DNA from: Agrobacterium fabrum
GTDB lineage: Bacteria > Pseudomonadota > Alphaproteobacteria > Rhizobiales > Rhizobiaceae
DNA length: 64,000 nt
Direction of reading: 5' to 3'
Assembly (NCBI GenBank): GCA_003241215.1
Contig: QFOL01000001.1
Coordinates: 14,888 to 78,887 of the forward strand
How positions within the stretch are numbered: the first letter of the stretch is position 1; each line of letters opens with the position of its first letter. The translations under genes and the position numbers were made by a program. The notes under the pieces are model-generated. The model ran no database searches, was not told where the DNA came from, and worked only from the letters and a program-made list of their open reading frames with translations. Below are positions 14,901-21,921 of the stretch, one piece after another.

Positions 14901-15644
14901 TCACGCCTCACTTTTCGTGACGGGCGTACCGGTAACGGAAAGCTGCACCGCGCCCCCGATTGCATCTTCGCCAGTCTTGGGCCAGCGGATGCCACCTGAA
15001 ACAAGGCGGCCTTTCTCGACGCGGGCGATAGAAACGGCATTGTCCTGGTTGCCGCCCAGCACATGATAGTGCGTCCGATCCTCACCGACATAAATGCCCA
15101 CATGCCCGCCACCTTTGCGCTCAAAAACAAGGATTGCGCCGCGTGCGATGCTGCCGGATACACCGAACGTCTTCCAGTTCAGCGCGCCGAGCGGATTGGA
15201 GGGCAGAGGCTCTTTGGGCAGGGTGGTGGCAATGACATTGCCGATAAACAGGCCGCACCACGGCGTATCATCGTCCTGATACCAGGAGGCGATCCAGCCG
15301 CCGAGCTTCTTTGCCCATGACATGATGGTGGCGTTGGATTTTGGACCGGGGATTTCCCGAAGGCCGATGTAGCGCCGCGCCTCGCGCATCCAGACCGGTT
15401 CGGAGGGAACAGGAACCCTGTCATAAGTGATAAGTTTGCTGTCGGGATTTTTGCTTTTGACCTTGCGCAGGGCGTCAACCGTCGCAATGTCGGCCCGGCC
15501 AGTCACGGGCAGGTTTTCGGCACGCTGGAAACGTTCAAGCGCGGCAATCACTTCGCGACCGTGGACGCCGTCCATCCTGCCGCCATAAGCGCCGGCATCC
15601 CGAAGCCGGGAAATCAGCCATTCATCAAATGTTTGAGTGGTCAT
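14901..15644 (-). CDS. Endolysin: peptidoglycan-binding plus CHAP/NlpC-P60-like peptidase (TIGR02594-like)
   Basis: The 247-residue protein has an N-terminal peptidoglycan-binding fold (residues about 1 to 65, AALERFQRAENLPVTGRADI) and a cysteine peptidase domain: WMREARRYIGLREIPGPKSN leads to the nucleophile Cys in DDTPWCGLFIGNV, with the His in GGGHVGIYVGEDR and a downstream Asn in VLGGNQDNAVS. The TIGR02594 family has this pattern. There is no signal peptide, consistent with holin-dependent release. The gene starts at 15644 and is followed six bases later by the holin gene. Confidence 0.88.
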   Translation of the reverse strand: MTTQTFDEWLISRLRDAGAYGGRMDGVHGREVIAALERFQRAENLPVTGRADIATVDALRKVKSKNPDSKLITYDRVPVPSEPVWMREARRYIGLREIPGPKSNATIMSWAKKLGGWIASWYQDDDTPWCGLFIGNVIATTLPKEPLPSNPLGALNWKTFGVSGSIARGAILVFERKGGGHVGIYVGEDRTHYHVLGGNQDNAVSIARVEKGRLVSGGIRWPKTGEDAIGGAVQLSVTGTPVTKSEA

Positions 15645-15735
15645 TACAGCCCCTTCAAGAGGGGCTTAAGGCGCCCCCGTCGAGAGGACTATTGGCAGGT
15701 TTTGGAGAACCTGGCCGGAGTACGAAATCAGAGGA

Positions 15736-16128
15736 TCAGAACAATGACCCTTGGGGATCGTCTGCCTTTGGGCGTCGATTGCGATGCAGTGTCACGGTTG
15801 AAAGTGAGACACCCGTCGCCCGGACGATTTGGTTATTTGAATAACCCTTATCGATCATTTCGGCAAGGATCGCTGCACGGCGTCTTTTATCTCCGCCTAG
15901 GGCAGGAGGGACTACGATTTTCTGACTGCCTAAACTAGAGGAGAGCTTGGTCGCGGCTTCAAGGCCGATCAACTCACACAGCCAGTGACCCTCGGAAACG
16001 GTCTCGGGAATATAAATCTGCTGTCCTGCCTTCTCACGCCCAAGAATGATCGCCGCCCGTTCGCCGGCAATATCGGCGATACGGTTTAACAGCGGTGTCA
16101 TATAGGCGCGATCGGGAAGGTCGGACAT
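15736..16128 (-). CDS. mor: Mor/C-type transcriptional activator
   Basis: The 130-residue protein has the Mor pattern: an N-terminal dimerisation region (LLNRIADIAGERAAIILGRE, then IYIPE) and a C-terminal helix-turn-helix (AAILAEMIDKGYSNNQIVRA followed by TGVSLSTVTLHRNRR). Mor proteins switch on middle or late genes of Mu-type phages. It lies at the end of the early block, just upstream of the lysis and head genes, as expected for an activator of the late promoter. The GGT-IYIP signature is partly altered (AGQQIYIP). Confidence 0.8.
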   Translation of the reverse strand: MSDLPDRAYMTPLLNRIADIAGERAAIILGREKAGQQIYIPETVSEGHWLCELIGLEAATKLSSSLGSQKIVVPPALGGDKRRRAAILAEMIDKGYSNNQIVRATGVSLSTVTLHRNRRPKADDPQGSLF

Positions 16129-16373
16129 CAGCAGCCGACCTCGATTTCCGCGACAATCATGCCGTCGAGGCGCACATTACGGCGAAGGGCGCGCAGGCGC
16201 TGCTTGGCATCCCGTTTCGAATAGGCCCAAAGAGAGAACGACCAGGACTTGTCGCCGTGGCGGTAGCTGAAGGAATACAGCTGCATCGTGCGGCCTGCCG
16301 GATCGACAAGTGACGGAGCAGCGATATCGCGCAAGGCAGGGTCGTGAACGAGGGGGACGACGTTTTGTGTCAT
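16128..16373 (-). CDS. Hypothetical phage protein, 81 residues
   Basis: The ATG at 16373 (MTQNVVPLVHDPALRDIAAP) overlaps the GemA stop as ATGA, and the stop overlaps the Mor start. The sequence has aromatic beta segments (MQLYSFSYRHGDKSWSFSLW) and a basic helix (KRDAKQRLRALRRNVRLDG). I do not recognise a family. Tight coupling to GemA and Mor suggests an early regulatory or accessory role. Confidence 0.7.
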   Translation of the reverse strand: MTQNVVPLVHDPALRDIAAPSLVDPAGRTMQLYSFSYRHGDKSWSFSLWAYSKRDAKQRLRALRRNVRLDGMIVAEIEVGC

Positions 16374-17047
16374 GGTTTGCCGCCCTTCTTGTGGCGACGA
16401 ACCTGCGGCCCGAAATGGTTCATCACCGTGATCCATTCGGCATCGCTGAAATTCCGGTAGCTGATGCTCTCAAGGACGATATGGGTGGCGGCCTGCCAGA
16501 AGGCATTCGGCTGGTCCGGATGCAGGATCGCCCATTGTGCCTGGGCAATCTTGTAACCGTGGCTTTTCTCGTAAGGTTCGCATGGCTTGCGATCTGCCCA
16601 GGTGACGCCAGCACGGGCAAGCATATCCTTCAACGCCTCGATGACGCTGGCGCCGTCGCTCGCCGTGTGGACAAAACGCATGTCCGAAATGGCAGGCAAT
16701 TGTCTGCCCATGGCGAACTTTTCCAACGCGCTATCACGGCGATCGTCAACGATGCCGAGATTGTAACAGGCGATCCAGAGCGCCCGCATCTTCGGCAGGT
16801 ATTTGCCAGAGAGCTTGTGCTTGCCGTCGCGACCGTCCTGACGGAAACCCGGCAATGACGGCGCTGAAGGCTTTGGCCTGTATCCAAGCCGCCGCAACTC
16901 GTCGACAACGGATTTCCGTTGCTGAGTGGTCATGAGGGAAAGCCGGGTCTGACCGGTCACTCGGGCGTAGATGTCCCGCTGCGCGTCCTCTTCGGTGATG
17001 CCGAGTTGGCGGAAACCGCCATGTATGGCGCGGATGTGCTGGCTCAT
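16370..17047 (-). CDS. gemA: GemA-like regulatory protein (Mu gp16, DUF1018)
   Basis: The 225-residue protein opens MSQHIRAIHGGFRQLGITEE and contains the DUF1018/GemA core (RRLGYRPKPSAPSLPGFRQD; KYLPKMRALWIACYNLGIVD; FVHTASDGASVIEALKDMLA). In Mu, GemA affects host gene expression and DNA supercoiling during lytic growth. The C-terminal extension (LHPDQPNAFWQAATHIVLES) is typical. It lies just upstream of the Mor-like gene, the Mu order. Confidence 0.88.
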   Translation of the reverse strand: MSQHIRAIHGGFRQLGITEEDAQRDIYARVTGQTRLSLMTTQQRKSVVDELRRLGYRPKPSAPSLPGFRQDGRDGKHKLSGKYLPKMRALWIACYNLGIVDDRRDSALEKFAMGRQLPAISDMRFVHTASDGASVIEALKDMLARAGVTWADRKPCEPYEKSHGYKIAQAQWAILHPDQPNAFWQAATHIVLESISYRNFSDAEWITVMNHFGPQVRRHKKGGKP

Positions 17048-17241
17048 TTGGACATCCTCCCTGCAGCGTGGGCTGCGATGTCGGTAAGGCAGAACTCGGA
17101 AGATCGGCTTTCGTCGCCTTCTTCGGTCACGACCAGGACGAACATCTTGCCGCCCTTGGCGTGAACAAAATGACCGTCCTTCAGGAATGCGTCGATCAGC
17201 GCCGTCAGCAGCTGGTCGGGTTCAAATGTCCTCGGCATCAT
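17044..17241 (-). CDS. Hypothetical early phage protein, 65 residues
   Basis: The frame starts with ATG ATG at 17241 and 17238 (MMPRTFEPDQLLTALIDAFL) and overlaps the preceding gene by about 20 bp and GemA by 4 bp. It is a small mixed helix/strand protein (HFVHAKGGKMFVLVVTEEGD). The family is unknown. The upstream extension to 17304 is Pro/Ser-rich shadow and was not used. Confidence 0.65.
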   Translation of the reverse strand: MMPRTFEPDQLLTALIDAFLKDGHFVHAKGGKMFVLVVTEEGDESRSSEFCLTDIAAHAAGRMSK

Positions 17242-17485
17242 AGGCCTCGCTGATTTCGGTGGTGGTGAAGGTGGATTTGAAGACCGGGACGAAGTAGCGC
17301 GCATAGACGAACTGGACGGACCAGCCCCGGCCTTGCGCCTTTTCCCAAGTTTCGCGTTTGCGGTATTTCGACGCGATCGCCCTAGCGGCTGTCTCGGCCC
17401 ATGTTTTCGGCTGAAGCTTTCCGGATGGAGAGCAAAGCACGTAGCCCTTGGTGAAGGCCGCAGGGATTTGGCGCTTACTCGTCAT
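17222..17485 (-). CDS. Hypothetical early phage protein, 87 residues
   Basis: The ATG at 17485 (MTSKRQIPAAFTKGYVLCSP) overlaps the previous stop by 11 bp. The protein is basic in the middle (KTWAETAARAIASKYRKRET) and ends with an acidic tail (EISEAYDAEDI). No family is recognised. It belongs to the dense early block transcribed from the Ner end. Confidence 0.65.
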   Translation of the reverse strand: MTSKRQIPAAFTKGYVLCSPSGKLQPKTWAETAARAIASKYRKRETWEKAQGRGWSVQFVYARYFVPVFKSTFTTTEISEAYDAEDI

Positions 17486-17678
17486 AGGCGACAAACTCCA
17501 ACTCGGCCGGATGGCAATTGCTGTAATGTTTGTCGCCCTGGAAATGCACCTTGACGTAATGGCGGTGCTCACGGCCTTCCGGCTTGATCTTGCCGTAGCG
17601 GGCAGTCACCGTGTGCCGGACGAGCCGGTTCACGGTGATCTCAATGCCATAGTAATTGCGGATGTAATCATAGCTCAT
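17475..17678 (-). CDS. Hypothetical early phage protein, 67 residues
   Basis: The ATG at 17678 (MSYDYIRNYYGIEITVNRLV) overlaps the upstream stop as ATGA. The protein is Tyr/His/Arg rich (RHTVTARYGKIKPEGREHRH) and predicted beta-rich, with HFQGDKHYSNCHPAELEF near the end. His and Cys spacing does not form an obvious zinc site. The function is unknown. Confidence 0.65.
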   Translation of the reverse strand: MSYDYIRNYYGIEITVNRLVRHTVTARYGKIKPEGREHRHYVKVHFQGDKHYSNCHPAELEFVAYDE

Positions 17679-17956
17679 AGCAGTTTGCGCCCCTTCGTCC
17701 TGCGATGGGGTCCCTTTGCCAGCCGTTCTCGCAGCATCCGCTCGAAACCCTTGACGGCCGCGATCGCCTGCAGGTCGTTGTCGGCTTCGGGCAGGCCGGG
17801 AACCAGCAACGTGGTTCCATCGTAGGCATGGCGTGCGCAGACGCATAAAATGCGCTTCAGGCGCCGGCCATGACCGGTGACGATCTTCATGGTGCCCTTC
17901 GGCACGCGGCGGCTGACAAAGGTTTCGCCCGATCGGTAGCAAACGATGTGCGCCAT
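17675..17956 (-). CDS. Hypothetical early phage protein, 93 residues
   Basis: The start ATG at 17956 (MAHIVCYRSGETFVSRRVPK) overlaps the upstream TGA. The protein is strongly basic (GRRLKRILCVCARHAYDG; AKGPHRRTKGRKLL) with a VPGLPEADNDLQAIAAVKGF segment. A basic C-terminus suggests nucleic-acid contact. No family is recognised. Confidence 0.65.
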   Translation of the reverse strand: MAHIVCYRSGETFVSRRVPKGTMKIVTGHGRRLKRILCVCARHAYDGTTLLVPGLPEADNDLQAIAAVKGFERMLRERLAKGPHRRTKGRKLL

Positions 17957-18327
17957 CAATTCACCCCGTCATCCATGACGGCATCGGCAAGGCCGTCCTC
18001 GGCGATCTTCTCGACAAGATCGGTGATGAGGGTTTCGACCGTCATGCCGCGCTTGGCCGCGAAGGGGCGAAGCATCTGCCGAATTTCGAAATTCAAGCCG
18101 ATCCGCGCGACGTTCTGCTCGCCAACGCGGTAGCCTGCTTCTCTGGCAGTCGGCAACGATTCCGGCTTGGGTGTCAGCGGGACCAGGGCAGTGATGTTAT
18201 TAATAGGTATGCCAGTTTTTTCTGCTATCTGCCGGTTTGTCATGCCGTTGGAGCGAAGGCCCCGGATAGCGGCAGAACGGGACGAATAGCCAAGGCACGG
18301 TTTGGAGGAGCCGCCGTTCGAGGTCAT
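17956..18327 (-). CDS. Helix-turn-helix protein of the early phage block
   Basis: From the ATG at 18327 (MTSNGGSSKPCLGYSSRSAA) the protein is 123 residues. It carries a helix-turn-helix of the GcrA/sigma-like type, RSAAIRGLRSNGMTNRQIAE followed by KTGIPINNITALV, and a C-terminal helical part (MTVETLITDLVEKIAEDGLA). It probably binds DNA and may regulate early or middle transcription. The family was not identified. The start and stop overlap both neighbours by 4 bp or less. Confidence 0.7.
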   Translation of the reverse strand: MTSNGGSSKPCLGYSSRSAAIRGLRSNGMTNRQIAEKTGIPINNITALVPLTPKPESLPTAREAGYRVGEQNVARIGLNFEIRQMLRPFAAKRGMTVETLITDLVEKIAEDGLADAVMDDGVN

Positions 18328-19430
18328 GCCGCACCGCCTTTCGCTGGCATCAGGTGCCGCGACACCATGGTCTCGATCTCGGTGAGTGGCACCTGGCCGC
18401 TGGCAACGCTGGTCAGTTCTGCGATGAACCAAGTGCGCATGTCATCATCGAGCGCCGCCAGCAGTGCTTTTTCCGGGTTCGCGATGACGAGGCTTTTAAG
18501 ATGCGTTTCAAGCACGGAGAGTTCCGAGACACCCTCCGCATTGGCAATAGCGTTCATAACAATGCCGAGGGTGTTTCGCTTTAGGGCGGCACCCTCACTG
18601 TCGCCGGTCTTTTCATCGCGGCGGATATAGTACTCAAGGGTGTCGCGAAACAGCTTCACAAGGGTTAGCAACTCCGAGGAAGAGGGCTCCGCCTGGGTGG
18701 TAGGAGCCGCGCGATCCATGAAGCTCGTAAGCTGCTCCATCGTGATGAGCGCGTGATCCGGGTATTCTTCCGGTGACGTGATATCGGGAGTTTCACAGAG
18801 GATCGTCCACGCCTCTTCGGGCGTCAGTTGCTCTTCGGCGTCCTGCGCCTGGTCGGAAAGCGAGGCGCGGGCTTCCTTTACGAGATCAAGGGCGTCTTTC
18901 ACACCTGCATACTGGTAAGGCCCATCGTTTCTGCGAACGCTGCTCTCAATAACGAGGCTGAATTTCCACACAGCCTCTAAGGCCTGTTCGATCAAAGATG
19001 GCGCGGCCAGCCTCGCATGTGCCGGGACCATTTTTCTTTCGGGGCAGCATGAAAGGAGGCCGCGTCGCAGCACCTTTTCTTTTGCGAGGCGCGCATCATC
19101 CCACGTTGATCCGCAACCAGTGCAACGCAATTCAGCCGGCGCCACCGAAGTTTCCGCATTGGCAGCAATCTTCTTCTGGGCCGCAGCTCTCCAGTTGGCG
19201 AGCGCACCGAGAACGCCGCTCGTTGAAGTCGCGCGAATACCGGAAAGCTTGATCCAACTGTCTTGAGGCGAGTTTTTGATAACGGCACCTTCTGTCGCCG
19301 ACAGCTCATCTACCAACGCCTGGACCGCATCCTTGTGGGCTTTCGCGCTGGCGTCGTTCCGGTAATCGTAGTGCGGGATAGCATCGCGTTTTTCAGCGAT
19401 GAGGCGGCAAAGTCGTGCGAGGTTTTCCAT
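18324..19430 (-). CDS. Large early phage protein with a Cys-rich (zinc-ribbon-like) segment
   Basis: The 368-residue protein was started at ATG 19430 (MENLARLCRLIAEKRDAIPH), which has GAGGG upstream; an ATG at 19448 overlaps the DUF3164 stop and is the alternative. A CTGC motif at about residue 105 is followed some 25 residues later by LLSCCPER, so a four-Cys zinc site is plausible. The remainder is helical and acidic (AQDAEEQLTPEEAWTILCET). I do not recognise a family. This is the longest unassigned early gene of the prophage. Confidence 0.7.
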   Translation of the reverse strand: MENLARLCRLIAEKRDAIPHYDYRNDASAKAHKDAVQALVDELSATEGAVIKNSPQDSWIKLSGIRATSTSGVLGALANWRAAAQKKIAANAETSVAPAELRCTGCGSTWDDARLAKEKVLRRGLLSCCPERKMVPAHARLAAPSLIEQALEAVWKFSLVIESSVRRNDGPYQYAGVKDALDLVKEARASLSDQAQDAEEQLTPEEAWTILCETPDITSPEEYPDHALITMEQLTSFMDRAAPTTQAEPSSSELLTLVKLFRDTLEYYIRRDEKTGDSEGAALKRNTLGIVMNAIANAEGVSELSVLETHLKSLVIANPEKALLAALDDDMRTWFIAELTSVASGQVPLTEIETMVSRHLMPAKGGAA

Positions 19431-19440
19431 TGGATCGCCC

Positions 19441-20106
19441 TCACGCATCAGCAATGTTGAGGGAAATGCGGATCCACGGCGCATCCACGTCGTGAGATTC
19501 CCGGAAGCTGAAATGCAGGTACTCTTTGGAGCCGATCACCCGCACGGCCGCATTGATGGCCTCCATCGCGTTCATCCAGCGCGGATCATCGCTTTCGATC
19601 TTGAACAGTTCGAATACGGCGTCCTTGCTGATCTTGCCGGCCTGATCGACATTGAAGGCGCGGGTGACGAGGCCACGGATTTCGGCGCGGCCGTCTTCCG
19701 TCCACTCATTCAGGCATTCGTCGATCAGCCCCTTCGCGACCTGTAGCTGCGGTCCGAACTCGATGAGCTTGTTCACACGGGTCTCGACGGACATCAGGCC
19801 GTCGATCGTGCGGTATTTCTGGTTCCCGGCTCCGGCGCGACCGCGCTTGACGAGGCCGTATTTGGCCTCAAGGTTACGATCGAACTCGGCGATATCGGCG
19901 CGGGTGTGCGCCTTGAAGCGGGCCAGCTCTGCCGAAAGCGGCTTGGCGAAACCGATAATCTTGCGGACCATCTGGTCCTCAAGGAAGTCTTCGGCCTTCA
20001 CCAGGGCAAGCGGCGTCAGGCCGCCATCAGCGTTGGTGACGTATTCCTTGCCGTTCACGATGGTGATGCCGGCTGCGGTCTTTTCTTCCAGAATTACAGC
20101 TTCCAT
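19441..20106 (-). CDS. DUF3164 family phage protein
   Basis: The 221-residue protein shows the DUF3164 pattern: LEDQMVRKIIGFAKPLSAEL and ARFKAHTRADIAEFDRNLEA, then QKYRTIDGLMSVETRVNKLI, and a C-terminal DDPRWMNAMEAINAAVRVIG. DUF3164 proteins are nearly universal in Mu-like early regions, in the Mu gp8-like position a few genes after MuB. The role is unknown; they may act in replication. Confidence 0.85.
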   Translation of the reverse strand: MEAVILEEKTAAGITIVNGKEYVTNADGGLTPLALVKAEDFLEDQMVRKIIGFAKPLSAELARFKAHTRADIAEFDRNLEAKYGLVKRGRAGAGNQKYRTIDGLMSVETRVNKLIEFGPQLQVAKGLIDECLNEWTEDGRAEIRGLVTRAFNVDQAGKISKDAVFELFKIESDDPRWMNAMEAINAAVRVIGSKEYLHFSFRESHDVDAPWIRISLNIADA

Positions 20107-20139
20107 GGGTCAAACCTCATAATTTAATGTGAAAGGGGA

Positions 20140-20502
20140 TCAGGCCGCGTCGCCACCGGGCGGCGCGGAAGGTGCGGGGGAATTGGAGGGCTTGCGGCGG
20201 AACTGGACGACCTTGCCGTCGTCCTCGATGTCGGGCCGCATCAGCTGAAGAATTTCGGCCGTCACGGCGGTCATGTCGGAAATCAGCTTCAGGCGATCCT
20301 CGAAGGCGCGGCGGTTCCACTCCGCGCACGACCAGGCGTTTTCGAGATTGCGGGCATGGTCGGCAATCTTGCCGACACTCATCACCAGCCTCGACGACAT
20401 GGCGCGGTCGAGGTGAATATGGCCCTTCTCGGCCAACTCCGCATTGAGGCCGCGATAAAGCTCACGCAGGAGATCGGAAACGCATTCAGGCTTCGCCGTC
20501 AT
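20140..20502 (-). CDS. Hypothetical early phage protein, 120 residues
   Basis: The ATG at 20502 (MTAKPECVSDLLRELYRGLN) has GGAGG eight bases upstream; an ATG at 20517 is weaker. The protein is helical (DRAMSSRLVMSVGKIADHAR) and ends in a Pro/Ser/Ala tail (KPSNSPAPSAPPGGDAA). No known family was recognised. It overlaps the previous gene by 17 bp. Confidence 0.65.
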   Translation of the reverse strand: MTAKPECVSDLLRELYRGLNAELAEKGHIHLDRAMSSRLVMSVGKIADHARNLENAWSCAEWNRRAFEDRLKLISDMTAVTAEILQLMRPDIEDDGKVVQFRRKPSNSPAPSAPPGGDAA

Positions 20503-20812
20503 TCTTCTTTCCTCCAAAGTTTGGGCGGATGATGTTGCCTTCGGCCTTTTTCAGAAGGCTGGTCAGTTCACCGGTGGCGAGTTGCTCGGCGGTCTTGGCG
20601 AGCAGCTTTCCGGCCTCGCTGTCGCGCAGAATGGAAAGCTCCAACTCAAGATGGCCGGCCTGTTGTGACAGGGCGCGAAGGGTTTTCAGGACGGTCTGGG
20701 CGGAACGGGCGTCCAGTTCCAGTTTCTCGTCCGGTTTCATCTTTTTGGCTTCTGCGAAGATGCCGGCGAGATACTCCAGATGAGTTTTCAGGGAAGAAGC
20801 CGCCGATGTCAT
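20486..20812 (-). CDS. Hypothetical early phage protein, 108 residues, coiled-coil
   Basis: The protein (MTSAASSLKTHLEYLAGIFA at the start) is almost entirely helical with heptad-like Leu spacing (SAQTVLKTLRALSQQAGHLE) and a basic C-terminus. It begins in the last codons of the MuB gene. A replication or transposition accessory role is possible from its place directly after MuB, but nothing specific can be shown. Confidence 0.65.
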   Translation of the reverse strand: MTSAASSLKTHLEYLAGIFAEAKKMKPDEKLELDARSAQTVLKTLRALSQQAGHLELELSILRDSEAGKLLAKTAEQLATGELTSLLKKAEGNIIRPNFGGKKNDGEA

Positions 20813-21840
20813 AGGCTGTCTCCCATGTCTCGGTTCTTCCAGGCGGCTTGCAGGTGCTCCAGGCGTACACCTTCATCGCCGTCGCCGATGGCGAGCATCG
20901 AGGCGGCCTTCATGGTGCGGTCGATCTGGCGAAGTGCGCCGGGCTTGCTGGCGATACCTTTTAGGAAGGTTGCGCAATCGGTGCCCTGTTCGATGCCCCA
21001 CGCTTTGATGAGGATTTCCGCGTCCGCGACTGGATTGCGAACCGAGCGAACTTGCCGGTCAAAACGCGAAAGCACCTGTGCGCGGCTGGCGACGGAACGG
21101 CCGAGGTCTTTGACAAAGGCGGTTGCGGTGTCCTCATTTCCGAGAAGGGCAACGCCGCAATGGTCATTGTCGACAAAGTGACGCAACTGGTTGATGGCTT
21201 CCGGTACGGCGTTCTGTGCCTCGTCGATGATCAGAAGCGACCCTTCACCGACGCGTTTCAGCTTAGCACCGATCGAACGAACGAACCGTGCGGGGTTGTG
21301 CTCGTGCACTTCCAGAGCAGCGCAGAGTTCGACCAGCATGCCGTGAACGGTTTTGGTGCTCGGGCTAAGTGTAGCCATGAAGACATGCGGCCGTGTGTTC
21401 ACGAAATGCTTAGCAGCCGTGGTCTTGCCAGAGCCAGCGGGTAGTACGATGCGGATGAAACCAGATGTCACCTGGGCAAACAGCAGGGCGTTGTACACGT
21501 CCGTGCCGACTGCCGTGCGCTGGAACGGTGGCGACACCGGCATGATAGCTGCCATATTCTGGCTCGCGTCGAGCGCATCGAGCCAGTTGGCAACCTTTTG
21601 GTTGATGTTCGACAGGACACCGAGATACTTACCGCCGAACCACGGCGACAACGTGCCGTCAGGTACGTCGGTGCGGCGGGACACTTCGGCTTTCGACCAG
21701 CCAAATTCCGTCGCAGCGTCAACCATCCGCGACGTCAGCTTGCGCCACTCGTCAACGTCCGAAGTGGGGTGCTTTGCGATAAACTCGATTGTCGGTTTAG
21801 ACTGTTCCCACACGCTATTTGTGTTGGTCGTCTTTGTCAT
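20809..21840 (-). CDS. MuB-like transposition ATPase
   Basis: The 343-residue protein (start ATG 21840, AAAGGA upstream; ATG 21888 is the alternative) has an N-terminal helix-turn-helix (FGWSKAEVSRRTDVPDGTLS), a Walker A of the form LPAGSGKTT near residue 130, and Walker B SLLIIDEAQN about 80 residues later. A sensor-like TALLGN equivalent (VALLGNEDT) and Arg-rich ASRAQVLSRFDRQ follow. MuB binds target DNA as ATP filaments, delivers it to MuA and confers target immunity. The first Walker A Gly is replaced by Leu. It lies 81 bp after MuA. Confidence 0.9.
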   Translation of the reverse strand: MTKTTNTNSVWEQSKPTIEFIAKHPTSDVDEWRKLTSRMVDAATEFGWSKAEVSRRTDVPDGTLSPWFGGKYLGVLSNINQKVANWLDALDASQNMAAIMPVSPPFQRTAVGTDVYNALLFAQVTSGFIRIVLPAGSGKTTAAKHFVNTRPHVFMATLSPSTKTVHGMLVELCAALEVHEHNPARFVRSIGAKLKRVGEGSLLIIDEAQNAVPEAINQLRHFVDNDHCGVALLGNEDTATAFVKDLGRSVASRAQVLSRFDRQVRSVRNPVADAEILIKAWGIEQGTDCATFLKGIASKPGALRQIDRTMKAASMLAIGDGDEGVRLEHLQAAWKNRDMGDSL

Positions 21841-21921
21841 GCTAGAGGTTCCTTTGTTCAATTGTGGGGCGGCCTTCGGGTCGCTCATTTTTTTCGCCCT
21901 GTTGGACTGGAACCGTACTCA

